From assembly GCF_900637185.1 (NCBI RefSeq), contig NZ_LR134352.1, forward strand, positions 6,500,001-6,564,000: a stretch of 64,000 nucleotides of DNA. The letters run 5' to 3'. This stretch comes from Nocardia asteroides. Its GTDB lineage: Bacteria > Actinomycetota > Actinomycetes > Mycobacteriales > Mycobacteriaceae. Position numbers and translations under genes: made by a program. A model generated the notes under the pieces. The model saw only the letters and a program-made list of their open reading frames with translations. It was not told where the DNA came from and made no database searches. Shown here piece after piece: positions 1-9,268 of this stretch (positions are counted from its first letter, which is position 1; every line of letters starts with the position of its first letter).

Positions 1-364
1 GGCCCACGGTGCCGCCCAGCTTGAGCACGGCCAGCACCGTGAACAGCGTCTCGGGCCGGTTGGTCATCAGCACGCCGACCACCTGGCCGCGGCGCACCCC
101 GCGCTCGGCCAGCACCGCCGCGTACCGGTTCACCTCGCTGTTGGCGGCACGGTAGGTGAAGGAGCTGCCCTCGAAGCGCAGGAACACCCGGTCGGGGCGA
201 CGGTGCGCGACCCGCTGGAAGTACAGGCCGATGGACGCGGTGTCCTTGGGCCGCACCAGCATTCCGCGCGCGTTGCGCAGCATGCCCGGTGCGTCGAGCG
301 CCATCCCGGGCAGCGCCCTGGCCAGGTCGAACACGCTGATGGTCGAGCGGGCGTCGTTGCTCAC
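1..364 (-). CDS. fadD6: Acyl-CoA synthetase, N-terminal part (FadD6-like), cut by window edge
   Basis: This is the N-terminal 121 residues of an AMP-forming fatty-acyl-CoA ligase that activates fatty acids as acyl-adenylates and then CoA thioesters. The protein begins V-S-N-D-A-R-S-T and contains the family stretch Y-F-Q-R-V-A-H-R-R-P-D followed by F-T-Y-R-A-A-N-S-E-V-N-R-Y-A and G-V-L-M-T-N-R-P-E. The GTG start at 362-364 has an AGGAGA ribosome site just upstream. It lies 13 bp downstream of the LOG-like gene on the same strand, the order I recall for Rv1205-Rv1206 (fadD6) in M. tuberculosis. The AMP-binding motif and C-terminal domain lie outside the window. The family call is firm; the fadD6 name rests on synteny. 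Confidence 0.8.
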   Translation of the reverse strand, partial: MSNDARSTISVFDLARALPGMALDAPGMLRNARGMLVRPKDTASIGLYFQRVAHRRPDRVFLRFEGSSFTYRAANSEVNRYAAVLAERGVRRGQVVGVLMTNRPETLFTVLAVLKLGGTVG

Positions 365-377
365 GTCGAAATCTCCT

Positions 378-935
378 CTAGCCCTCGGCCGCGGCCGGTT
401 CCAGTGCAGCGAACGCGGCGGGCAGGTCGGTGGCCACGATGAGCCGCTCGCGCGCCTGCCGCGTCACGATTCTGCGTTCGTACAGTTCGTCGAGCCAGCG
501 GAACAGGCCGCCGTAGAAACCGTCGGCGTCGAGCACCACCACGGGTTTGGTGTGTTCGCCCAGGTAGCCGCCGGTCCAGGTCTCGAACAGTTCCTCCAGT
601 GTGCCGACCCCGCCGGGCAGCGCGAGGAACGCGTCGGCGCGCGCCTCCATCAGCTGCTTGCGTTGGCGCATGGTGTCGGTGACCAGCAGCTCGTCGGAGT
701 CGACATCGGCGACTTCCTTGTGCACCAGGTGTTTCGGGATCACGCCGATGGTGTGCGCGCCACCGGCCCTGGCCGCGGTGGCGACCGCGCCCATCATCGA
801 CACGTGACCGCCGCCGGACACCAGTTGCCAACCGCGCCGGGCGATCTCGGTGCCCACGCGGGCGGCGAGGCTGATCAGGGCGGGATCGGTGGTGCTGGCC
901 GAGCAGTAGACGCAGACGGAATAGGGCGCGCTCAC
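378..935 (-). CDS. LOG-family (TIGR00730) Rossmann-fold protein, 185 aa
   Basis: This lysine-decarboxylase-like Rossmann protein belongs to the LOG family, whose characterised members are cytokinin-riboside 5'-monophosphate phosphoribohydrolases. It shows the signature P-G-G-V-G-T-L-E-E-L-F-E and the upstream S-G-G-G-H-V-S-M-M-G-A loop. I choose the GTG at 933-935, which overlaps the TGA of the upstream paralogue (GTGA, translationally coupled) and gives V-S-A-P-Y-S-V-C-V-Y-C-S-A-S, the normal family N-terminus. The frame stays open far upstream, but that part is a shadow of the neighbouring gene. It is probably co-transcribed with the paralogue and fadD6. Substrate in this organism is inferred from the family only. 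Confidence 0.88.
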   Translation of the reverse strand: MSAPYSVCVYCSASTTDPALISLAARVGTEIARRGWQLVSGGGHVSMMGAVATAARAGGAHTIGVIPKHLVHKEVADVDSDELLVTDTMRQRKQLMEARADAFLALPGGVGTLEELFETWTGGYLGEHTKPVVVLDADGFYGGLFRWLDELYERRIVTRQARERLIVATDLPAAFAALEPAAAEG

Positions 936-1735
936 CACTTGTCCTCGGTGCCGAGGCGCTCGATGTCGGCGTGGTCGCCGGTCTCGCCCCGGATGATCCG
1001 CACGACCTCGTCGACGCTGTCGGTGATCTGGATCAGGTCGAGGTCCTCCGGCGAGATCTTGCCCGCGACCGCCATGGTGTCGCGCAGCCAGTCGACCAGG
1101 CCCGTCCAGTAGGCGCTGCCGAACAGGATGATCGGGAACCGGGTGATCTTGCGGGTCTGCACCAGCGTCAGCGCCTCGAACAGTTCGTCGAGGGTGCCGA
1201 AACCGCCGGGGAGACAGACGAAGGCCTGCGAGTACTTCACGAACATGGTCTTGCGCACGAAGAAGTACCGGAAGTTGATCCCGAGATCGACCCACTCGTT
1301 GAGGCCCTGCTCGAACGGCAGCTCGATCCCCAGGCCGATCGAATATCCGCCCGCCTCCGAGGATCCGCGGTTGGCGGCCTCCATGGCGCCGGGACCGCCG
1401 CCGGTGATCACCGCGAAACCGGCCTGCGACAGCGCGGCGCCGATGGCCTGGCCCGCGGCGTACTCGGGATCGCTGCGCAGGGTCCGCGCCGATCCGAAGA
1501 CGGTCACCGCGGGCGGCACCTCGGCGAGCGCGCCGAAACCCTCCACGAACTCGGCCTGGATCCGCAGCACCCGCCACGGATCGGTGTGTACCCAGTCGCT
1601 GTCCTGCCGGGAGTCGAGCAGGTTCCGGTCGGCGGTGCGCATGCCCTGCTTGCGGTTGCGCCGGAACATCACCGGCCCCCGGAACTTCGCCGTGGATTTG
1701 ACCTTCCCAGCCTGGTCAGCGGAATCGGTAGACAT
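932..1735 (-). CDS. Second LOG-like (TIGR00730) protein with N-terminal extension, 267 aa
   Basis: This is a longer paralogue of the adjacent LOG protein. It has G-G-G-P-G-A-M-E-A-A-N-R-G and P-G-G-F-G-T-L-D-E-L-F-E-A, the nucleotide-binding and catalytic motif of the family. The N-terminal 50 or so residues (K-F-R-G-P-V-M-F-R-R-N-R-K-Q) are basic and lie outside the fold. The ATG at 1733-1735 is the start. Its stop overlaps the start of the next gene by four bases, so the two LOG-like proteins are translationally coupled. The dapE gene ends 36 bp upstream on the same strand, so dapE may lead this operon. Confidence 0.87.
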   Translation of the reverse strand: MSTDSADQAGKVKSTAKFRGPVMFRRNRKQGMRTADRNLLDSRQDSDWVHTDPWRVLRIQAEFVEGFGALAEVPPAVTVFGSARTLRSDPEYAAGQAIGAALSQAGFAVITGGGPGAMEAANRGSSEAGGYSIGLGIELPFEQGLNEWVDLGINFRYFFVRKTMFVKYSQAFVCLPGGFGTLDELFEALTLVQTRKITRFPIILFGSAYWTGLVDWLRDTMAVAGKISPEDLDLIQITDSVDEVVRIIRGETGDHADIERLGTEDKW

Positions 1736-1771
1736 GCCACCACGCTACTGGGTGGGAGGGAACGGCGGTCG

Positions 1772-2866
1772 TCAGCGGGCTGACAGGTAGGTGCGCAGCA
1801 TGGCGGTGACGGCGGTGATCTGGCTCAGCGGGACGTGCTCGTCGCGCTTGTGCGCCAGGTTCGGGTCGCCGGGGCCGAAGTTGACGGCCGGGATGCCGCG
1901 GGCGGCGAAGCGCGAGACGTCGGTCCAGCCGTACTTGGCGCGCACGCCGCCACCGCCGTGCGCGTTGACCGAGTCGATGAGGGTGCGCGCGGCGGGCGCG
2001 GTCAGGCCGGGCAGCGCGCCGGGCGAGGAGTCGGTGACCTCGAACGCGACGTCGAGCCCCGCGAAGACCTCGCGGACGTGCGCGATCGCCTGCTCGACGG
2101 TGCGATCGGGGGCGAAACGGAAGTTCACATCCACCTCGGCCACATCGGGCACCACATTGCCCGCGACGCCACCCGCCACCCGCACGGCCGACAGGCCCTC
2201 GCGGTAGACACAGCCGTCGATGTCGACCTGCCGCGCCTCGTACCCGGAGAGCCGTTCGAGCACCGGCGCCAGGCCGTGGATGGCGTTCTCGCCCAGCCAG
2301 GCCCTGGCCGAGTGCGCGCGCACGCCGGAGGTGGTGAGCCGGACCCGCAGCGTGCCCTGGCAGCCTGCCTCGATCCAGCCGCCGGAGGGCTCGCCGAGGA
2401 TGGCCAGGTCGCCGTCGAGCCACTCCGGGATCTCCCGCTCGATCTGCCCGAGGCCGTTGAACTCGGCGGCGATCTCCTCGCCGTCGTAGAAGATCAGGGT
2501 GAGGTCGTGCGCCGGATCGGCGATGGTGGCGGCGAGGTGCAGGAACACCGCGTCGCCGGACTTCATGTCGACGGTGCCGCAGCCGAACAGCACCGGTTCG
2601 CCGTCGACCTTGTCGGGACGGCTCGGCACGTTGTCGGCGATCGGCACGGTGTCCAGGTGACCGGCCAGGATGACCCGGGTGGGCAGGCCGCGGGTGGTCC
2701 GCGCGAGCACCACGTTGCCGTGCCGCAGCACCTCGAAGCCGGTGGTCTGTTCCCGTAATGCCTGCTCGACCAGATCCGCGATCTTGGCCTCGTCCCGCGA
2801 CACACTCGGGATGTCGACCAGGGCGGCCGTCAACTGGATGGGGTCGGCATGCAAATCGAGAGTCAC
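1772..2866 (-). CDS. dapE: Succinyl-diaminopimelate desuccinylase DapE
   Basis: DapE is a zinc M20-type hydrolase that removes succinate from N-succinyl-LL-DAP in the succinylase branch of lysine/meso-DAP synthesis. The metal-ligand motifs are in order: [25 protein letters not shown] (the EE pair), L-G-E-P-S-G-G and the C-terminal H in [11 protein letters not shown]. The GTG at 2864-2866 gives V-T-L-D-L-H-A-D-P, matching the family N-terminus. A GTG at 2885-2887 with GGAGG eight bases upstream, or a GTG at 2894-2896, would add 7 or 10 residues. dapD is divergent about 1 kb away, as I recall for Rv1202/Rv1201c. Confidence 0.92.
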   Translation of the reverse strand: MTLDLHADPIQLTAALVDIPSVSRDEAKIADLVEQALREQTTGFEVLRHGNVVLARTTRGLPTRVILAGHLDTVPIADNVPSRPDKVDGEPVLFGCGTVDMKSGDAVFLHLAATIADPAHDLTLIFYDGEEIAAEFNGLGQIEREIPEWLDGDLAILGEPSGGWIEAGCQGTLRVRLTTSGVRAHSARAWLGENAIHGLAPVLERLSGYEARQVDIDGCVYREGLSAVRVAGGVAGNVVPDVAEVDVNFRFAPDRTVEQAIAHVREVFAGLDVAFEVTDSSPGALPGLTAPAARTLIDSVNAHGGGGVRAKYGWTDVSRFAARGIPAVNFGPGDPNLAHKRDEHVPLSQITAVTAMLRTYLSAR

Positions 2867-2896
2867 ATCTCGACAGTAGTACGGCACGGCGGACAC

Positions 2897-3188
2897 CTCC
2901 GCTGTTCACCGGGCGGCGCGCTCGGTGACCGGCGTTCCCACCTGCGCGCGCGGTGCCCGGGAAACACAGCATCCGGGGAGCGAATCGGCGGTGCCCGTGC
3001 CGTCGCCACCAATCAGCCCCCGAATACGCAATCGGCACCGCGACGAATTGCGCGAGAATTACCCGCCGGAGCAAATATTACGATTGTTTGACGATGAACC
3101 CCCTTGCGCGGCAGCCGAATTGCCGCGCGCTAGCGTTCTGGCGCTGCCCTTTCCGGGGCAGCCGGAAATACGGAGGGATTCACACGAA
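2897..3188. other. Intergenic region, divergent promoters
   Basis: No gene is supported here. The interval separates dapE (minus) from the exported protein (plus), so it should hold both promoters. Around 3055-3100 it is distinctly richer in A and T than the surroundings, as expected for a promoter region. A GGAGGG ribosome site lies at about 3172-3177, upstream of the next gene. I could not single out a convincing -35/-10 pair. Confidence 0.5.
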
Positions 3189-3806
3189 ATGAAGTTCGGA
3201 AAGATCACTACCGCTGCATTCCTGGCGATCACCGCGATGGGGATTACCGCGGCCACCGCCAACGGTCAGCCCGCCGTGGCGACCGAGCAGCCTGCCGTAG
3301 TGGCTTCGGGGGGCGCGACTTCCGGTGTTACCCACGGAATCAACTACACCACTTCGGTGTCGCCCGCGGACAAGACCATCACCTGGGCGGTCGACAGCGG
3401 CCGGTTCGAGGTCGCCGCCGACGGCTCGGCCGTGCAGCTGCGCACCTCCGACGGCGTCACCGTCGACCAGGCGCCGCTGCGCTCCGAGGTCGCCGGGCTG
3501 CCGATCGCGGTCACGCCGACGATCAGCGAGGACGGGCGCAGCGTCACCCTGGCCGCGTCGATGAGCCAGGAGGACACCGCGAAGCTGGGCGCCGTCGCGA
3601 ACGCCAAGGACATCAGCTCCTACGACCGGCTGATGGAGCAGGTCAACAAGAACCTGCCGGGCATCGTCATCGGCGCGGTCATCGGCGCGTTCATCCCGTT
3701 CCTGTGGCTGATCACCATCCCGGCCGGCGCGCTGATCGGCGGCTACGTGATGGGCGGTCAGGAGTTCCTGGACGCCGTGATCGCGTTCGCGACCGGCCAG
3801 CCCTGA
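3189..3806 (+). CDS. Exported protein with glycine-rich hydrophobic hairpin, 205 aa
   Basis: I do not recognise a functional family. The ATG at 3189 follows GGAGGG and opens a Sec signal peptide (M-K-F-G-K-I-T-T-A-A-F-L-A-I-T-A-M-G with cleavage probably near A-T-A-N-G). The middle is a soluble, beta-rich segment with D/T/V repeats. Near residues 160-195 there is a glycine-zipper-like hydrophobic hairpin (G-I-V-I-G-A-V-I-G-A-F-I-P-F and I-P-A-G-A-L-I-G-G-Y-V-M-G-G) that could insert in the membrane or oligomerise. I recall similar exported proteins in Nocardia and Rhodococcus, but without a defined role. It is monocistronic, with a hairpin downstream. Confidence 0.75.
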   Translation: MKFGKITTAAFLAITAMGITAATANGQPAVATEQPAVVASGGATSGVTHGINYTTSVSPADKTITWAVDSGRFEVAADGSAVQLRTSDGVTVDQAPLRSEVAGLPIAVTPTISEDGRSVTLAASMSQEDTAKLGAVANAKDISSYDRLMEQVNKNLPGIVIGAVIGAFIPFLWLITIPAGALIGGYVMGGQEFLDAVIAFATGQP

Positions 3807-3823
3807 TCCACCGGCTGTAGCAC

Positions 3824-3865
3824 CGCGCGGGGTGCGTGGGCGTTCGCGCTCGCGCACCCCGTGCG
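3824..3865 (+). terminator. Putative terminator hairpin after the exported protein gene
   Basis: The arms 3824-3836 and 3853-3865 pair over 13 positions with one G-U wobble (core GGGGTGCG with CGCACCCC) around a 16-nt loop. The hairpin begins 18 bases after the stop of the exported protein gene. There is no T-tract, which is common for actinobacterial terminators. Confidence 0.5.
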
Positions 3866-3917
3866 CTGTCAGGGGGTGGCCGACACTTCCGGCCGCCGAA
3901 CCGGCAAGATGAAGGCC

Positions 3918-4868
3918 GTGAGTATTCAGGGAGCAACTGCAGTCGGCATCGCCAACGTGACCTCGGACGGCACGGTCCTCGACACCTGGTACCCCAGCCC
4001 CGAGCTGGGCGAATTCACCGAGACCGGTTCCAAGCGCCTGGACGCCGCCGAGGTGGCCGAGTTCGCCGAGCTGCTCGGGGTCGACGCCGCCCGCGGGGTC
4101 GAGGTGATCGCGGTGCGCACCACCATCGCGGACCTGTCGGCCGCCCCGGTGGACGCGCACGACGTGTACCTGCGCCTGCACCTGCTCTCGCACCGCCTCG
4201 TCCAGCCGCACGGCCTGAGCCTGGACGGCCAGTTCGGCCTGCTCAGCAATGTGGTGTGGACCAACCACGGCCCGTGCGCGGTGGACGGCTTCGAGCAGAC
4301 CCGGCTGCGGCTGCGCGCCCGCGGCCCGGTCACCGTGCTCAGCGTCGACAAGTTCCCGCGCCTGGTCGACTACGTGGTGCCCTCGGGCGTCCGGATCGGC
4401 GACGCCGACCGGGTCCGCCTCGGCGCGCACCTGGCCTCGGGCACCACCGTCATGCACGAGGGCTTCGTGAACTTCAACGCGGGCACCCTGGGCAACTCCA
4501 TGGTCGAGGGCCGCATCTCGGCCGGCGTCGTCGTCGGCGACGGCACCGACGTGGGCGGCGGCGCCTCCATCATGGGCACCCTGTCCGGCGGCGGCACCCA
4601 GGTGATCTCGGTCGGCGAACGCTCGCTGCTCGGCGCCAACTCGGGCCTCGGCATCTCCCTCGGCGACGACTGCGTCATCGAGGCGGGCCTCTACGTCACC
4701 GCGGGCACCAAGGTGACCGGCCCCGACGGCACCGTGGTCAAGGCCGCGACCCTGTCCGGGCAGAACAACCTGCTGTTCCGCCGCAACTCCACCACCGGCG
4801 CCGTCGAGGTGGTCCCGCGCCAGGGCACCGGCATCGAGCTCAACGCCGCCCTGCACGCCAACGACTGA
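3918..4868 (+). CDS. dapD: Tetrahydrodipicolinate N-succinyltransferase DapD
   Basis: DapD transfers succinyl from succinyl-CoA to tetrahydrodipicolinate, the first committed step of the succinylase DAP/lysine branch. It is a trimer with a left-handed beta-helix; the imperfect hexapeptide repeats are visible from about residue 160 onward ([18 protein letters not shown]). The active-site stretch S-M-V-E-G-R-I-S is present. The GTG at 3918 gives 316 residues, close to the 317 of the mycobacterial enzyme; an ATG at 3909 in the same frame is possible. It is a single gene followed by a strong hairpin. dapE and dapC of the same pathway lie nearby. Confidence 0.93.
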   Translation: MSIQGATAVGIANVTSDGTVLDTWYPSPELGEFTETGSKRLDAAEVAEFAELLGVDAARGVEVIAVRTTIADLSAAPVDAHDVYLRLHLLSHRLVQPHGLSLDGQFGLLSNVVWTNHGPCAVDGFEQTRLRLRARGPVTVLSVDKFPRLVDYVVPSGVRIGDADRVRLGAHLASGTTVMHEGFVNFNAGTLGNSMVEGRISAGVVVGDGTDVGGGASIMGTLSGGGTQVISVGERSLLGANSGLGISLGDDCVIEAGLYVTAGTKVTGPDGTVVKAATLSGQNNLLFRRNSTTGAVEVVPRQGTGIELNAALHAND

Positions 4869-4878
4869 GCCCCACTCC

Positions 4879-4911
4879 GACGGCCCCGCGCTCACCGAGC
4901 GCGGGGCCGTC
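4879..4911 (+). terminator. Strong terminator after dapD
   Basis: A perfect 15-bp stem (arm GACGGCCCCGCGCTC at 4879-4893, complement at 4897-4911) closes on a 3-nt loop. It starts 10 bases after the dapD stop and is followed by GTCGTTTCC. Confidence 0.8.
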
Positions 4912-5017
4912 GTCGTTTCCGGACCCCGGCGTGACGACCTGTGACCCACCTCACCATCACGAATCCGGGCGCCCGCGCATCTCATGGTCGACGCACATTC
5001 CACGGCAGGAGGCAGAG

Positions 5018-6097
5018 ATGGACATCGTGGTGGTCGGAGCGGGGTACGCGGGGGCGGTCGCGGCGAACCGGCTGAGGAAGAAGGTCGCGGGGGCACGGAT
5101 CACCGTGGTGAATCCGCGCGCGGAGTTCGTGGAGCGGGTGCGGCTGCACGAACAGCTGGCGGGGACGGGGTCGGCGGCGACACCGCTCGCGGAGATGCTG
5201 CGTCCCGGGATCGAGACGCGGGTGGCGGGCGTGGAGAAGGTGGGCGACGGCGCGGTCACCCTGGACGACGGCACCGGGCTGACGTTCGACCACCTGTTCC
5301 TCGCGGTCGGCAGCACGGCGACGCCGCTGCCCGGCTCGATCGCGGTGGGCACGTGGGAGGGCGCCGAGCAGGCGCGAGGCGCCCTCGCCGCGCTGCCGGC
5401 CGAGGCGACCGTCACCGTGATCGGCGGCGGCCTCACCGGTATCGAGACCGCGGCCGAGGTCGCCGAGGCCCGGCCCGACCTGACCGTGCGGCTGGTGAGC
5501 GCGCAGATCGGGGCGAGCCTGTCGGACGCGGGACAGCGGCGCGTGCTGCGCAGCCTGGACCGGCTCGGCGTCGGAGTGCACACCGACGAGGTCGTCGCGA
5601 TCGACGGCACCACCGTGACCCTGCGCTCGGGGGCCGCGCTCGACTCCGCCCTCACGCTGTGGGCGGTCGTGTCGGCGGTGCCCGACCTGGCCGCGCGCAG
5701 CGGCCTCGCCGTGGACGCCACCGGCCGGGCGCTGGTCGACCCGTACCTGCGCAGCGTCACCGATCCGCGGATCTTCGCGGTCGGCGACTGCGCGGCCGTC
5801 CCCGGCGCGCGCATGGCCTGCGCGACCGCGGCGCCGCAGGGCGCGCACGCGGCCGATACGCTGGCCAGGATGATCGACGGACGCGAGCCACGGCCCTATT
5901 CGATGGGCTACGGCGGGCAGGCGCTGAGCCTGGGCAGGCACGACGCGGTCATGCAGACCTCGCGGCGCGACGACTCCCCGCTGCCCGCGGCGTTCCGTGG
6001 CCGGGTCGCCGCCGTCACCAAGGAACGCATCGTCCGCTACGCCGCGTGGAGCGCGCGCACCGGCAACACCGTCTGGCTGCGCGGACCGAAGAAATGA
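5018..6097 (+). CDS. NAD(P)/FAD-dependent oxidoreductase (NDH-2/FSP1-like), 359 aa
   Basis: This is a two-dinucleotide-binding flavoprotein. The FAD site M-D-I-V-V-V-G-A-G-Y-A-G-A-V-A-A is at the N-terminus. The NAD(P) site V-T-V-I-G-G-G-L-T-G-I-E-T-A-A-E is near residue 135, and the second FAD motif, I-F-A-V-G-D-C-A-A-V-P, is near 255. The ATG at 5018 has AGGAGG six bases upstream. Its TGA overlaps the start of the ECF41 sigma factor (ATGA), so the pair is translationally coupled. ECF41 genes usually sit beside small oxidoreductases or carboxymuconolactone decarboxylases that they control, so this is the likely regulon target. The physiological electron acceptor is unknown. Confidence 0.85.
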   Translation: MDIVVVGAGYAGAVAANRLRKKVAGARITVVNPRAEFVERVRLHEQLAGTGSAATPLAEMLRPGIETRVAGVEKVGDGAVTLDDGTGLTFDHLFLAVGSTATPLPGSIAVGTWEGAEQARGALAALPAEATVTVIGGGLTGIETAAEVAEARPDLTVRLVSAQIGASLSDAGQRRVLRSLDRLGVGVHTDEVVAIDGTTVTLRSGAALDSALTLWAVVSAVPDLAARSGLAVDATGRALVDPYLRSVTDPRIFAVGDCAAVPGARMACATAAPQGAHAADTLARMIDGREPRPYSMGYGGQALSLGRHDAVMQTSRRDDSPLPAAFRGRVAAVTKERIVRYAAWSARTGNTVWLRGPKK

Positions 6098-6978
6098 CCG
6101 GAACCCCCGATCCGGCCGACGAATTCGCCGAGCACCGCAGGCTGCTGTTCTCGATCGCCTACGAGATCCTCGGTTCGGTGGCCGACACCGAGGACGTGCT
6201 GCACGACAGCTACCTGCGCTGGCGCGAGGTCGACCCGGCCACGGTCGACAACCCGCGCGCCTACCTCGCCCGGATCGTCACCCGGCAGGCGCTCAGCGTG
6301 CTCCGTTCGGCCGCGCGCAGGCGCGAGGAGTACATCGGCCCGTGGCTGCCCGAGCCGCTGGCCGCCGAGTCGCCGGACGGGGTCGAGCACGTGCTCACCG
6401 GCGAGGCGGTGACCACCGCGATGCTGCTGGTGCTGGAGACGCTCACGCCGATCCAGCGCGCGGTGTTCGTGCTGCGCGAGGTGTTCGCCTTCAGCTACGC
6501 CGAGATCGGGGCGGCGGTGGACAAGTCCGAAGCCGCGGTGCGCCAGGTGAATCAGCGCGCGCGCGAGCGCGTGCACGCCAAACGGCACACCGCGGTGGCG
6601 ACCCCGTCGGAGGCGCAGTCGGTGGCCGAGCGGTTCTCCATCGCCGCGGCCACCGGCGACGTGCAGGCGCTGATGGACGTGCTGGCCCCCGACGTGGTCT
6701 ACATCGGCGACGGCGGCGGCGTGGTCAACGCGGTGCGCAGGCCGGTGCTCGGCCCCGACAAGGTGGCCAGGCTGGTGGTCGGCCTGTTCCAGAAGGGCAG
6801 CAGGATGGGCGCGATCGGGGTGCACACCGGCGTCTACAACGCGATGCCCAGCGTCGCGGTCACCATCGACGGCGTCCTGGACCAGGTCACCTCCGTCGAG
6901 GTCACCGACGGCGTGGTCACCGCCGTCTACTGCGTCCGCAACCCCGAAAAGCTCAGGGGCGTCCGGATTCCGGGGTGA
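6094..6978 (+). CDS. ECF41-group RNA polymerase sigma factor (SigJ-like) with SnoaL-like C-terminus
   Basis: This is an extracytoplasmic-function sigma factor of 294 residues. Region 2 (F-S-I-A-Y-E-I-L-G-S-V-A-D-T-E-D-V-L) is near residues 18-35. Region 4 (T-P-I-Q-R-A-V-F-V-L-R-E-V-F and the HTH Y-A-E-I-G-A-A-V-D-K-S-E) is near 125-155. A C-terminal NTF2/SnoaL-like extension contains the D-G-G-G motif followed by V-V-N-A-V-R-R-P-V, diagnostic of the ECF41 group. In that group the extension replaces an anti-sigma factor and controls activity in cis. It is coupled to the upstream flavoprotein gene by a four-base overlap. The signal it senses is unknown. Confidence 0.9.
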   Translation: MTGTPDPADEFAEHRRLLFSIAYEILGSVADTEDVLHDSYLRWREVDPATVDNPRAYLARIVTRQALSVLRSAARRREEYIGPWLPEPLAAESPDGVEHVLTGEAVTTAMLLVLETLTPIQRAVFVLREVFAFSYAEIGAAVDKSEAAVRQVNQRARERVHAKRHTAVATPSEAQSVAERFSIAAATGDVQALMDVLAPDVVYIGDGGGVVNAVRRPVLGPDKVARLVVGLFQKGSRMGAIGVHTGVYNAMPSVAVTIDGVLDQVTSVEVTDGVVTAVYCVRNPEKLRGVRIPG

Positions 6979-7025
6979 CCTGCGCCTCGCGGTGCTCGAC
7001 GCCGTCGGGCACCGCGGGTAGGCTC

Positions 7026-7051
7026 CCAGATATACGGAACCGTATATCTGG
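7026..7051. promoter_or_regulatory. 26-bp perfect palindrome overlapping the ribosome site of the Moco gene
   Basis: The arm CCAGATATACGG (7026-7037) is repeated in perfect inverted orientation at 7040-7051 around an AA spacer. The right end overlaps the GGAGG ribosome site, ten bases before the ATG at 7061. Size and symmetry suit a dimeric TetR- or PadR-type repressor. No such regulator is adjacent, so the binding protein is unknown. Confidence 0.75.
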
Positions 7052-7060
7052 AGGATCGTC

Positions 7061-7726
7061 ATGGTACTTCCCCCTGGTCAACGCGCGGTCGAGGGCTTTC
7101 CGCGCTTCGGAACCCACCTCCATCACCCACCGCCGCCGGTGCCCGCCGCCCCCACGCTCACGCTGACCGGCGCGCTGACCGAACCGGTCACGCTGTCCCA
7201 GGCCGACCTCGCCGCCCTCCCCCGGCACGAACAGCTCGCCGACTTCCACTGCGTCGCGGGCTGGTCGGCGACCGGACTGCGGTGGGAGGGGACCTCGTTC
7301 GAGACCTTCTACCGGCAGCGGGTCGAGCCCGCGGTGCGGCCCGGCGCCACGATCACCCACGTCGTGTTCGCCGGACTCGACGGCTACCAGTCGATCGTTC
7401 TGCTCGACGACGCCCTGGCCGCCGACGTGCTCATCGCCGACCGGCTCGACGGGCAGCCGCTCACCGCCGACCACGGCGCACCGATCCGCTTGGTGAGCCC
7501 GAGCCAGTACGGCTTCGTCAATACGAAGCACCTGTGCCGCATCGAGTTCCACACCACCGAACCGCCCGACCCCGAACGGTTCTCGCCGATCGCCGCGCAC
7601 CGCAGGGCGCGCGTCTGGGTGGAGGAACGGCACCGGTATCTGCCCGGCCGGGTGGTGCGGCCCTTCTACCACCGGCTGATCGGGCCGATCCGGGCGCTGA
7701 GCGCGCGCGGCAGCAGGGGCGACTGA
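7061..7726 (+). CDS. Molybdopterin-dependent oxidoreductase (sulfite oxidase-like Moco domain), 221 aa
   Basis: This is a stand-alone Moco-binding domain of the sulfite oxidase/YedY fold. The molybdenum-ligand cysteine is C64 in the motif D-F-H-C-V-A-G-W-S. The downstream motif I-R-L-V-S-P-S-Q-Y-G-F-V-N-T-K-H-L is typical. There is no Tat signal or heme domain, so it appears cytoplasmic and would need a partner for electron transfer. GGAGG precedes the ATG at 7061. A perfect 26-bp palindrome covers the ribosome site, implying tight regulation. Its stop is next to the convergent fadD36 stop. The substrate cannot be inferred. Confidence 0.85.
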   Translation: MVLPPGQRAVEGFPRFGTHLHHPPPPVPAAPTLTLTGALTEPVTLSQADLAALPRHEQLADFHCVAGWSATGLRWEGTSFETFYRQRVEPAVRPGATITHVVFAGLDGYQSIVLLDDALAADVLIADRLDGQPLTADHGAPIRLVSPSQYGFVNTKHLCRIEFHTTEPPDPERFSPIAAHRRARVWVEERHRYLPGRVVRPFYHRLIGPIRALSARGSRGD

Positions 7727-7727
7727 G

Positions 7728-9155
<1,428 letters not shown>

Positions 9156-9214
9156 TCGTTCACGCTAATGCCACGCGATTCGCCTGTCGCACGCCGCCGT
9201 CCGTTGACACCCCG

Positions 9215-9243
9215 GCGACATGATGAGACATTCTTTGTATAGT
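9215..9243 (+). promoter_or_regulatory. Possible promoter of the DUF2236 gene
   Basis: GCGACA (9215-9220) and TATAGT (9238-9243, preceded by TG) are separated by 17 bases, about 25 bases upstream of the chosen start. The -35 matches only four of six consensus positions. Confidence 0.35.
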
Positions 9244-9268
9244 TCTCTCACCGATGAAGGGGTCAACG

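Noticed and set aside
3836..6097. A 753-codon plus-strand frame over dapD and the flavoprotein
   Set aside because: Its first half is an out-of-frame shadow of dapD joined in frame to the real flavoprotein. The ATG at 5018 with AGGAGG is the true start.
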